The notes under the pieces: generated by a model
Told to the model about the DNA's origin: nothing
Database searches by the model: none
The model's input: the letters and a program-made list of their open reading frames with translations, nothing else
Assembly: GCF_000741215.1 (NCBI RefSeq)
Contig: NZ_JGYX01000002.1
Coordinates: 372,001-436,000, forward strand
DNA from: Bifidobacterium pullorum subsp. gallinarum
Lineage (GTDB): Bacteria > Actinomycetota > Actinomycetes > Actinomycetales > Bifidobacteriaceae
Direction: 5' to 3'
DNA: 64,000 bases
Translations under genes and position numbers: made by a program
Shown: in pieces, positions 36,816 through 44,832 of the stretch
Layout of the letters: each line of letters starts with the position of its first letter
Numbering within the stretch: position 1 is the stretch's first letter

Positions 36816-37877
36816 ATGAAGAAAAAAGACGTGCTGAACCTGATTCGGTATCATGCCGAGCACAACGATGCAGCCTTCCGTAACGTGGCGTATGACATCG
36901 CCAAAGATTTCGACCGCTCCGGCGATGTGCAGTTGGCCGCGCATATCATCGCGCTGCTGTCTGATGCCAACGTTTTTGTGCCGCAAAGCGTAGAACCCTC
37001 TATACGGTCGGAGTTTCTCTCAAAGCGTCCTGTAGTGAAAGCGTCACTACCGTTGCCAGAAGTCATTACGGATGACATTCAGGGCATTCTCAACGCGATT
37101 AGCCGGAACATCGGCATCCACCGGTTCCTGTTCCACGGTCCGGCGGGTACAGGCAAAACGGAATCGGTACGGCAGATTTCGGCCATCCTGCAGCGGGACC
37201 TATACATGGTGGATTTCAACGCGGTTGTCGATAGCCGCTTGGGGCAAACAGCAAAGAACATTTCGAAGTTGTTCGCGGAAATCAACGGCTTTGCGCAGCC
37301 GGACCGCATAGTCGTGCTGTTCGATGAGATCGACGCCTTGGCGCTGGATCGCATTGATTCCCATGATGTACGCGAGATGGGAAGAGCGACATCCGCGCTA
37401 TTGCATCAGATGGAAGAGCTGTCAGAGCAGGTCATCGTGTTCGCCACTACCAACTTGTTCGCGAAATTTGACAGGGCATTCGTACGCCGGTTCGACGCTG
37501 TTGTTGACTTTGGCCGATATACGCGCGATGACCTCATCGAGGTGTCTGAAGCCATTTTGAGTGACTACGCAGGGCAATTCTCGTTCATCGGCAGGAACAT
37601 GCGACTGTTCCATAAGATCCTCACCCTGACCGAGCGGGTGCCCTATCCGGGTGAGATGAAGAACCTGATCCGCTCGGCCATAGCATTCAGCAAATCTGAT
37701 GACGAGTACGACTACCTGCGGCGTCTCTACATTGCATTGGTTCCTAACGGGTCCGCAAACATTCAAGATGTTAAGGCGCTCTATGGGCAAGGATTCACCA
37801 TACGCGAGGTGGAAACGCTGACCGGTGTATCGCGCAGCACCGTCGCCCGGGAAGTGAGGGGGAATGACAATGAATAA
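36816..37877 (+). CDS. ietA: AAA-family ATPase of an IetAS-type defence pair
   Basis: 353 residues. The AAA core has Walker A GPAGTGKT (108-115), Walker B FDEID (169-173), sensor region FATTN and an arginine-finger-like segment FVRRFD. The first 90 residues are helical. The C-terminus (LYGQGFTIREVETLTGVSRSTVAREV) looks like a helix-turn-helix. An AAA ATPase followed by an overlapping S8 protease is the composition of the IetAS anti-phage system; in that system both genes are needed. The stop overlaps the start of the subtilase gene. Recognition is by domain architecture only; other ATPase-protease pairs exist. Confidence 0.78.
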   Translation: MKKKDVLNLIRYHAEHNDAAFRNVAYDIAKDFDRSGDVQLAAHIIALLSDANVFVPQSVEPSIRSEFLSKRPVVKASLPLPEVITDDIQGILNAISRNIGIHRFLFHGPAGTGKTESVRQISAILQRDLYMVDFNAVVDSRLGQTAKNISKLFAEINGFAQPDRIVVLFDEIDALALDRIDSHDVREMGRATSALLHQMEELSEQVIVFATTNLFAKFDRAFVRRFDAVVDFGRYTRDDLIEVSEAILSDYAGQFSFIGRNMRLFHKILTLTERVPYPGEMKNLIRSAIAFSKSDDEYDYLRRLYIALVPNGSANIQDVKALYGQGFTIREVETLTGVSRSTVAREVRGNDNE

Positions 37878-40167
37878 TGTGCTGAAGCTCAAAGGCAAAT
37901 TGCAGACGGCAAAAGCCCGACGTCCCGGTCCCCCTGCATTGCCGGCACGGGCGGCGGTCACCACAGCTGATGTACAGAGCAAAATCGCGCAGTTGGAGAA
38001 AGTTCGTGCGTTCTGGCAGAAAGAAAAGACGCCTATAGACCCACTGGTTGAAGTTCACTACAGAACCGTGGTGGCCAAGAGCAATCGTGTACGGCAACTG
38101 CTGAGTGGGACCAGGAAAAAACCCAATGACTATATCGTCGGAGCCTACTTCGAAACGATTGATGGCCATCAGTGCCATGTCATCACGTACTACGTGACTA
38201 TGGAAATCATAGAATCGACGTTGTCGAATCTGGAGGCGTGCCGAACAATTCTCGAACGGCACGGTGGCAGCATTGACGCAGCCGGGCTGGCTTCGCTCGC
38301 CAAAGACGGTCTCGATCGTATTGATGCAACAGCTGGTTTGACCAAAACGGTCTTCGCGCAAATCCTCCGCGACGTCTACTATGTCACCCGCTTCGATGTC
38401 AAACGGCAGGCGGAAGAACAGCCGGGGCGCTCACTAATCACCATCTATAACACTGGGCGAACCATCTCCCAGACGGTGACGTTGTTGAATTCCCTTGGCG
38501 TGGATGTGATTTCGGCAAACCTGCTCGATCCCACCACTATCAATATGATTCCGGATCAGTATCGTCGGCTTGCCCAAACCGCACCGTATCTGGTAGCCAT
38601 GTCGACCAAAGATTTGACAGAATTGGAGTTCGAGCCTGATACAGTGCGTGACGAATATACGCTGAGTATTCCCCAGCCGGGTAACGAGCCAATCATTGGA
38701 GTCATCGATACCAGATTCGACGCCAGCGTGTATTTCTCTGACTGGGTGGAATACCACAACGTAATCAATCCGGAACTGGGCGATGACCCGGAAGATTACA
38801 CACATGGTACGGAAGTTACGTCACTCATCGTTGACGGGCCGACGCTAAACCCCCGACTCGATGATGGGTGCGGGCGTTTCCGTGTGCGCCACTTCGCCGT
38901 CGCCAAAGAAGGAGGCAACAGTTCGTTTACCATACTGTCCGAAATACGGCGAATCGTCAGCACGAATTCGGATATTACCGTGTGGAATCTGAGCCTTGGT
39001 TCTGTGGTGGAAGCCCCCGAGAACACCATCTCGCCAGAGGCGGCCATCTTGGATGAGTTGCAACACGAGTACGGAGTGATATTCGTTGTGGCCGGAACCA
39101 ATAAATCGGTGCATGACGATCCTGATACACCCAAACGAATCGGATCACCTGCAGACTCCATCAACGCACTGGTCGTCAACGCTACTTCCATATTGAGAGA
39201 ACCTGCAAGCTACACGCGCGAGGGACCGGTGCTGCAGTTCTTCCGTAAACCGGATATCTCGTGTTTCGGCGGAGATGATACTGAACGAATGGCTGTATGC
39301 AAGCCAGATAGCGTCATTGCGTTGACTGCCGGCACATCATTCGCGGCACCGTGGATTGCCCGCAAAATGGCGTACCTCATTCATATCATGAACCTATCTC
39401 GCGAAGCAGCCAAGGCGTTGCTGATTGATTCCGCTTCAGGATGGGGGGCTGCGCCGACTGATAACATTCGTCTTGGCTACGGTATCGTGCCCACACGCAT
39501 CGAGGATATACTGACTACGCCTTCCAATGAAATACGGTTCATTATAGAAGGCGCCGTCAATGCTTTCGAAACGTTCAATTGGCGTATTCCTGTGCCAATT
39601 GTGAATGGGAAATATCCTTATATGGCTCGGGCGACGCTCTGCTATTTCCCGAAGTGCAATAAAAATCAAGGTGTCGACTATACGGACACTGAATTGGATT
39701 TTCATTTTGGTCGTATGAGTCAGAAAGGTATCGACTCCCTCAACAGTAACGTACAAGATGATCCGACAGCAAAAACATACGAAGGGGACGCTCGTCGGAT
39801 GTATCGAAAATGGGACAATGTCAAGCACGTCAGCGACGTCGAGAAGACTCGTTTCGTGCCCCGCACCACCCATGGTCAACGGTTTTGGGGGTTTAAAATT
39901 CGCAAAATCGAACGATTCGATCCCCCCGTCGACGAGAATGGCATCATCGGCAAAAACGCGGGCGATGATATGCGTTTCGGAATCGTGGTAACGCTGCGTG
40001 GCATGGACGGCCGCAATCATTTCGATGAGTTCAAGCAGCACTGTCAATTTCAAGAGGAACCGTGGATTGTTGAGGAAATCGATATGCAAGCCAATATTGA
40101 GCTTTATCGTGAAGCGGATGTCGAAATCGATTTTGAAGATGATGATAACGACGACGGAAGCTTATAG
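37870..40167 (+). CDS. ietS: S8 subtilisin-like serine protease of an IetAS-type defence pair
   Basis: 765 residues. The S8 triad is complete: Asp280 (IGVIDTRFD), His312 (THGTEVTSL) and Ser490 (AGTSFAAPW). There is no signal peptide, so it acts inside the cell, unlike secreted subtilases. About 270 residues precede and 270 follow the protease core, with an acidic C-terminal tail (DFEDDDNDD). ATG 37870, seven bases after AGGGGG, is preferred over ATG 37864; both overlap the ATPase stop, so the two are translated together. The target protein is unknown. GC content is lower than in the flanking core genes. Confidence 0.8.
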   Translation: MNNVLKLKGKLQTAKARRPGPPALPARAAVTTADVQSKIAQLEKVRAFWQKEKTPIDPLVEVHYRTVVAKSNRVRQLLSGTRKKPNDYIVGAYFETIDGHQCHVITYYVTMEIIESTLSNLEACRTILERHGGSIDAAGLASLAKDGLDRIDATAGLTKTVFAQILRDVYYVTRFDVKRQAEEQPGRSLITIYNTGRTISQTVTLLNSLGVDVISANLLDPTTINMIPDQYRRLAQTAPYLVAMSTKDLTELEFEPDTVRDEYTLSIPQPGNEPIIGVIDTRFDASVYFSDWVEYHNVINPELGDDPEDYTHGTEVTSLIVDGPTLNPRLDDGCGRFRVRHFAVAKEGGNSSFTILSEIRRIVSTNSDITVWNLSLGSVVEAPENTISPEAAILDELQHEYGVIFVVAGTNKSVHDDPDTPKRIGSPADSINALVVNATSILREPASYTREGPVLQFFRKPDISCFGGDDTERMAVCKPDSVIALTAGTSFAAPWIARKMAYLIHIMNLSREAAKALLIDSASGWGAAPTDNIRLGYGIVPTRIEDILTTPSNEIRFIIEGAVNAFETFNWRIPVPIVNGKYPYMARATLCYFPKCNKNQGVDYTDTELDFHFGRMSQKGIDSLNSNVQDDPTAKTYEGDARRMYRKWDNVKHVSDVEKTRFVPRTTHGQRFWGFKIRKIERFDPPVDENGIIGKNAGDDMRFGIVVTLRGMDGRNHFDEFKQHCQFQEEPWIVEEIDMQANIELYREADVEIDFEDDDNDDGSL

Positions 40168-40216
40168 CGATAAGGCTGATACCTAAGAGTATCGGGAGCA
40201 AGGGAGGTGCACGGCA

Positions 40217-40936
40217 ATGTGGTACGACATCATGAGTGCCGTCAGCAATCTGGTCATGGCAGCGTTCGCGGTGATTGCCGGCATCTATGCCAAGGGACAG
40301 TATGACGAGGCCAAGCATCAGCGTGAGCTGGCGTTGCGGCAGGAGCAGGAGGAGCGTCGGAAGGAAGCCAAGCAGGACGAGTTGGCGCTGCAGCAACAGC
40401 AGCAGCATGAACGGGAGCTGATTGAGGCGCGCAACCGTGCGCTGTTTCTGGAACGGCAACGTGAAATCGCCCATGTGGAGGCATTCGCCGTCAAGAACGG
40501 CAGGAACTATGCGGTGGAACTCAGCGTGCCGACCGAAGCCTCCATCTATGAGGTCCGGGTGTGGGCGCAATGGCCCGATACGGAGTTCGCATACGGTCAT
40601 GGTACCGGCAACCGCGATGCCTGCCGTAACGGTAATCCACATGTCGCTCCAAGCAAGAGCCGACCGTGGCGGATGATCCGCCCCGGCAACTGGCTGGTGG
40701 GCACCACCCGTACGCGCTACCCTTGGACGCAACCGGAGCCGGTGGCTGCAAACGCATTGGCATGGAAACCCGTATACGCGGACGAGCGGCATGAGGTCGT
40801 CGAACTTGAATTCACCGACTGCTACGGCAACAAGTGGCGTCGTTGCTACGACAGGAACAAGGAAGGCCAGTACGTGCAGTCCTTCGTCCTGATTGCCGCC
40901 AAAGAGCCCGAGCTCGCCGACTACGTGGAAGCCTGA
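40217..40936 (+). CDS. Membrane-anchored coiled-coil protein of unknown function in the defence operon
   Basis: 239 residues, not recognised. One membrane segment (about 6-24, VSNLVMAAFAVIAGIYA) is followed by a long charged coiled coil (about 28-88, Glu/Gln/Arg/Lys-rich with a Gln run). A globular C-terminal domain of ~150 residues follows, rich in Trp and aromatic residues (VWAQWPDTEF, NKWRRCYDRN), probably cytoplasmic. GGGAGG precedes ATG 40217, 50 bp after the subtilase stop, so it is likely cotranscribed. IetAS is known as a two-gene system, so this is either a local accessory (sensor or effector) or an unrelated passenger. Confidence 0.6.
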   Translation: MWYDIMSAVSNLVMAAFAVIAGIYAKGQYDEAKHQRELALRQEQEERRKEAKQDELALQQQQQHERELIEARNRALFLERQREIAHVEAFAVKNGRNYAVELSVPTEASIYEVRVWAQWPDTEFAYGHGTGNRDACRNGNPHVAPSKSRPWRMIRPGNWLVGTTRTRYPWTQPEPVAANALAWKPVYADERHEVVELEFTDCYGNKWRRCYDRNKEGQYVQSFVLIAAKEPELADYVEA

Positions 40937-41021
40937 CATATTGATGCGTGAATCCGGCTTCTGATTCCTTTACGTTAAGCTGAACCTTATCAATCACATC
41001 ATGACGAGGAGCGTGGAATTC

Positions 41022-42458
41022 ATGGTCGACCAACCCAGCAGCAAACCGATCGCCACCAATCCCATCCCGGATCTCAACACCGTCGCCTTCGCCGTCGAAG
41101 GCCCGGCCTACAGCAGCGAGAGCGAAACCCACGTCGCGTATCGCCCTCAGTCGCTGTATCTCGTCGGCACCGACGGCGTCATCGCGGCCGTCCTCACCCC
41201 GGACGACCCGCAGTACCACGCCATCCGCGCCGAACTGGCCCGACTCAACCGGCTCACCAGCCTCGCCGACGGCCAGGTCCTGCTCCCAGGCTTCTCCGAC
41301 CTGCACCTGCACGCCCCGCAGTGGGCGCAGGCCGGTGCCGCGCTCGACGAACCGCTCGAACGCTGGCTCGGCCGCTACACGTTCCCCACGGAGGCCCGCT
41401 TCGCCGACCTTGCGTACGCCGACCGCGCCCATCGCCATCTCGTCCAAGCCACGCTCGCCCGCGGCACCACCAGCGTCCTGTACTATGACACCATCGACCG
41501 CGCCGCCGCCGTCAACCTGGCGCACGTTTGCACCGAACTCGGCCAGCGCGGCTTCATCGGCAAGGTCGTGATGGACGACCCGGAATCCAACCCCGAGTAC
41601 TACCGCGAGGACACCGCCACGGCGTTGGCCGAAACCGAACGGTTCATCAACGAGGTGCGTGAGTTCGCGCCTGACAGCGGTCTTGACGCGGCACCGCCGA
41701 TCGTCCAACCGGTCATCACCCCGCGATTCATCCCCAGCTGCACCGACGCGGCCCTGGAGGGACTGGGCGAGCTGGCGTTACGCTACCACTGCTTCACCCA
41801 ATCGCACTGTTCGGAAAGCGATTGGGAACACCACACGGTCTTCGACCGCTACGGACGGTCGGACACCGAAGCGCTCGACATGTTCGGCCTGTTGACGGAC
41901 CGCACGGTCATGCATCACTGCGTGTACCTGTCCGAATCCGATGCCGACTTGTTCGCCCGGCGCGGCGCGGCCGTGGCGCACTGCCCGCTGTCCAACGCGT
42001 ACTTCGCCAACGCGGTGGCGCCGGTGCGTCGGTATCGCCGTCAGGGCGTGACGGTCGGCCTGGGCACCGACATCTCCGGCGGCTACGATCCGAGCGTGCA
42101 CGCGATGGTCCGTTTGGCGGCGATCGTCTCCCGTAATCTGGAATCCGGAGTGGACGCCTCGCGTGAGGCGGCGGAACGCGGGGGAGTGGCGGATGCTCTG
42201 GTCACCCTCGACCGGGCGTTCTACCTGGCCACCGTCGGTGGCACGGAGGCGCTGGGCGTGCGCGCCGGTCGACTGGAGGCCGGCTACGCGTGGGATGTGC
42301 AGCTGATCGACGTGCACGCGCCGGGCAACGATCTGCCGATTTTCGAGAACGACGAGGATCCGGCGATCACATTCCAGAAGATCATGAACCTCTCGACACC
42401 GGCGAATATCCGTGCCGTGTGGGTGCAGGGCCGCCTTGCCCACGGCACCCTGGCGTGA
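41022..42458 (+). CDS. guaD: Guanine deaminase
   Basis: 478 residues. The amidohydrolase metal site and guanine-deaminase motifs are present: LPGFSDLHLHAPQW, FTQSHCSESDWE, MHHCVYLSESD, AHCPLSNAYF and GLGTDISGGYDPS. It converts guanine to xanthine in purine salvage. ATG 41022 has GAGGAG ten bases upstream; ATG 41001 would add seven residues but lacks a site. It follows the defence island in the same direction after 85 bp and returns to high GC, so it is taken as the right boundary of the island. Confidence 0.93.
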   Translation: MVDQPSSKPIATNPIPDLNTVAFAVEGPAYSSESETHVAYRPQSLYLVGTDGVIAAVLTPDDPQYHAIRAELARLNRLTSLADGQVLLPGFSDLHLHAPQWAQAGAALDEPLERWLGRYTFPTEARFADLAYADRAHRHLVQATLARGTTSVLYYDTIDRAAAVNLAHVCTELGQRGFIGKVVMDDPESNPEYYREDTATALAETERFINEVREFAPDSGLDAAPPIVQPVITPRFIPSCTDAALEGLGELALRYHCFTQSHCSESDWEHHTVFDRYGRSDTEALDMFGLLTDRTVMHHCVYLSESDADLFARRGAAVAHCPLSNAYFANAVAPVRRYRRQGVTVGLGTDISGGYDPSVHAMVRLAAIVSRNLESGVDASREAAERGGVADALVTLDRAFYLATVGGTEALGVRAGRLEAGYAWDVQLIDVHAPGNDLPIFENDEDPAITFQKIMNLSTPANIRAVWVQGRLAHGTLA

Positions 42459-42486
42459 GGTCATAAACGGTCACCCCCCAACCTCA

Positions 42487-42616
42487 ACACGCCCGGCCTC
42501 TGCGGACTCTGATGCAACGTGACCGTGATCTAAGTCTCAAAAATGGCGGAATTTCAGCCTTTTGCAACTTAGTTCACGGTCACGAAAGTGTCAGAGTCCG
42601 CAGAGGCCGGGCGTGT
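42487..42616. repeat. Dispersed palindromic element, copy B (best preserved)
   Basis: 130 bp with perfect 26-bp terminal inverted arms: ACACGCCCGGCCTCTGCGGA at the left, continuing CTCTGA, and its exact complement at the right. A second inner inverted pair CGTGACCGTGA/TCACGGTCACG flanks a short centre, AAAATGGCGGAATTTCAG. The single strand could fold into a very long hairpin. It has no coding capacity and fills the guaD downstream gap. Copies A (20270) and C (56207) share both arms and centre. Confidence 0.85.
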
Positions 42617-42686
42617 TTGTGGAGCCCGTGGCCTCCGGTGCGGAGTCCGGATTTTCCGGTGGGGAGTCCGGGCCTTTGGCGCGGGG

Positions 42687-43151
42687 TTACTCCTCGGCGG
42701 GGGCCAGCGCCTTGACGGCGACGTCGAGATCGTTGGTGGCGGCGCGCAGATCGTTCGCGTATGTCTTGATTTCCTCGGTCGCGGCCTCGATGTCCTTGGC
42801 CGAACCGTCCGTCGGACACGCCGGCATCTCGCCCAAGGCGTCGACGGCCTCCTGCGCGGCTTCCAGATCCGTGAGCGCGGCCTCGTCGGCGCCGTCCAGA
42901 TCGAGCGCATCGGCCTGCTCCTGCACGGCGGCCAGCGAATTCTGATGCACTTCGATCGCGGCGGCGTTGCGTTCGCACACTGACAGGGCCTCTTCGGTGT
43001 TGCCTCCGCCCCGGTTCATCATCAGGAACGCCGCAATCGCGGCGATGACGACCACGACGACCACGATGGCGCCGATGATCAGCGGGGTTTTGGACTTCGC
43101 ACCATTCGATTGTGTCGATTCGGCGGGGGTCTTCTTCTCTGCTTCGGTCAT
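42687..43151 (-). CDS. Single-pass membrane protein of unknown function
   Basis: 154 residues. A Lys/Glu/Thr-rich cytoplasmic start (1-24) is followed by a strong membrane segment (about 25-46, IIGAIVVVVVVIAAIAAFLMM). An extracellular helical Ala/Glu/Asp/Leu-rich domain follows, with two cysteines (LSVCERN, MPACPTD) that could form a disulfide. No family is recognised. ATG 43151 follows AGGAGTAATCCC. It lies downstream of prs in the same direction but 457 bp away. Confidence 0.65.
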   Translation of the reverse strand: MTEAEKKTPAESTQSNGAKSKTPLIIGAIVVVVVVIAAIAAFLMMNRGGGNTEEALSVCERNAAAIEVHQNSLAAVQEQADALDLDGADEAALTDLEAAQEAVDALGEMPACPTDGSAKDIEAATEEIKTYANDLRAATNDLDVAVKALAPAEE

Positions 43152-43404
43152 GGGATTACTCCTATGGTATGCAATCGGTATGCATTGGTTATGCATTGGT
43201 TGTTTGCCGAAGCGAGTATACGCTGACCGCTGACGTTCCAAGGATTGCACGCCGGTATGTGTGTCGCGCCCGAAGGTGAGATATGCAATCCGGTGCATAA
43301 CGATATGCGATGTCGCGGGCGGAGACAGCAATGTTCATTCGTATCGTACGGGGGTACTTGGGGCGGAAACGCCGAAGACGGGAACGCCAAAATACGAGCG
43401 ACAA

Positions 43405-43485
43405 ATGAGGCACCGGAAACGGGACACTAGGATGAGACACCGGGAACGAGACATTAGAATGAGACACCGGGAACGGGACACCGAG
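43405..43485. repeat. Three 27-bp tandem repeats in a gene-free gap
   Basis: Units start at 43405, 43432 and 43459, each beginning ATGAG(G/A)CACCGG(G/A)AACG and differing at a few positions. The whole gap 43152-43608 holds no supportable gene; upstream of the repeats are weaker related pieces (GGGAACGCC, GGAAACGCC). It lies downstream of prs. The repeats have no spacers and no cas genes are near, so this is not CRISPR. Confidence 0.75.
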
Positions 43486-43608
43486 GAAGCCCGAACCCGA
43501 TGGGTTGTCAGCACCCTTTGCGCACGGTCGAACGGAAGGCTGACCGCGGTACGCAACGAGGATGACATCCCCGTTGCTCAAAACTGGCCTATCGGACGGA
43601 TGGCCCGC

Positions 43609-44622
43609 TCACGCGTAGATGTTGCGCGGGCGCATGTCCTCGGGCAGGCCGTTGAGCAGCGTGCTGACCGAACCGGATTCGAACACGGAGCGGATGCCGG
43701 CGGCCAGCAGCGGCGCCACGGATAGCACGGTCATATTCGGCAGGCGCTTGCTCTCGGGCACCGGCACGGTGTCCATGAGTACGATCTCGCGCGCGCCGCA
43801 CTGGCTCAGGCGTTCCACGGCCGGACCGGAGAGCAGGCCGTGCGTGGCCACCAGGGTCACGGAGGCTGCTCCGGCGTTGTTCAGGGTACGCACGGCCTCG
43901 CAGATGGTGCCGGCGGTATCGATCATGTCGTCCACCACCACGCAGTCGCGGCCGGCCACATCGCCGATGATGCCGTGCGCTTCCGCGCAGTTCGGGCGCG
44001 TGGTGTCACGGGTCTTGTGGATGAAGGCCAGCGGCAATCCACCGAGCTTGGCGGCCCACTGCTCGGAGACCTTGATGCGGCCCGCATCGGGGGAGACGAT
44101 GGTGGTGTTCTCCAGCGGCAGGTGGCCGCGGACGTAGTCGAGCAGCACCGGCATGGCGGTGAGATGGTCGACGGGACCGTTGAAGAAGCCCTGCTCCTGC
44201 GCGGCGTGCAGGTCCACGGTCATGATGCGGTCAGCTCCGGCGGTGCGGAACAGATCGAAGATCAGGCGGGCGGTGATCGGCTCACGACCCTGATGCTTCT
44301 TGTCCTGGCGGGAGTAGCCCATGAACGGGCAGACGGCCGTGATGGAGCGGGCGGAGGCGCGTTTGAGCGCGTCGATCATGATGAGCTGCTCCATCACCCA
44401 CGTGTTGATCGGTTCGGTGTGCGACTGCATCACGAACACGTCGGCGCCGCGCACCGGCTCGGTGAAGCGGATGTACATCTCGCCGTTCGCAAAGTCGTAG
44501 GCGGTGGTTTCGAGCACGGTGGTGCCCAGGTATTTGGCGGTTTCCTCGGCTTGTTCGGGGTAGGCGCGTCCCGTCACCAGCGCCAGTCGCTTATCCGGTG
44601 TGCCTTCGAGAATCGCCGACAT
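43609..44622 (-). CDS. prs: Ribose-phosphate pyrophosphokinase (PRPP synthetase)
   Basis: 337 residues. It makes PRPP from ribose 5-phosphate and ATP for nucleotide, His and Trp synthesis. Seen: GEMYIRFTEPVRGADVFVMQS (the family usually has GE..V/I.I.ESVRG), YSRQDKKHQGREPITAR, DLHAAQEQGFF, and the PRPP loop VVVDDMIDTAGT. ATG 44622 has GAAAGGCGGA upstream. Substitution of the usual ESVRG by EPVRG and a slightly extended N-terminus are minor differences. It appears to be a single-gene unit. Confidence 0.93.
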   Translation of the reverse strand: MSAILEGTPDKRLALVTGRAYPEQAEETAKYLGTTVLETTAYDFANGEMYIRFTEPVRGADVFVMQSHTEPINTWVMEQLIMIDALKRASARSITAVCPFMGYSRQDKKHQGREPITARLIFDLFRTAGADRIMTVDLHAAQEQGFFNGPVDHLTAMPVLLDYVRGHLPLENTTIVSPDAGRIKVSEQWAAKLGGLPLAFIHKTRDTTRPNCAEAHGIIGDVAGRDCVVVDDMIDTAGTICEAVRTLNNAGAASVTLVATHGLLSGPAVERLSQCGAREIVLMDTVPVPESKRLPNMTVLSVAPLLAAGIRSVFESGSVSTLLNGLPEDMRPRNIYA

Positions 44623-44832
44623 GTTCCGCCTTTCTCCGTAGCCTCTATGTGGCCTGTGCGGTTGCGCGACCCAGTCTGACATATATGTTCTGGCGTCGCC
44701 GCGTTACAACCGTATCCAATATACAGGCAACCCGTCACCCAGGAGCGGATGGCGGGTTGCCTCGCATCGACGGCGACGAACTGTTGCCGCGACGCCGATG
44801 GCGCGAATGGCACCGAACCGGCGTCGCTTGGA

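Noticed and set aside
32438..40936. Prophage or conjugative element
   Set aside because: No integrase of phage type, no capsid, portal, tail, relaxase or conjugation gene was seen; only insertion sequences and defence-type genes.
43405..43485. Possible CRISPR array
   Set aside because: The 27-bp units are directly adjacent with no spacers, there are only three, and no cas gene is in the window.
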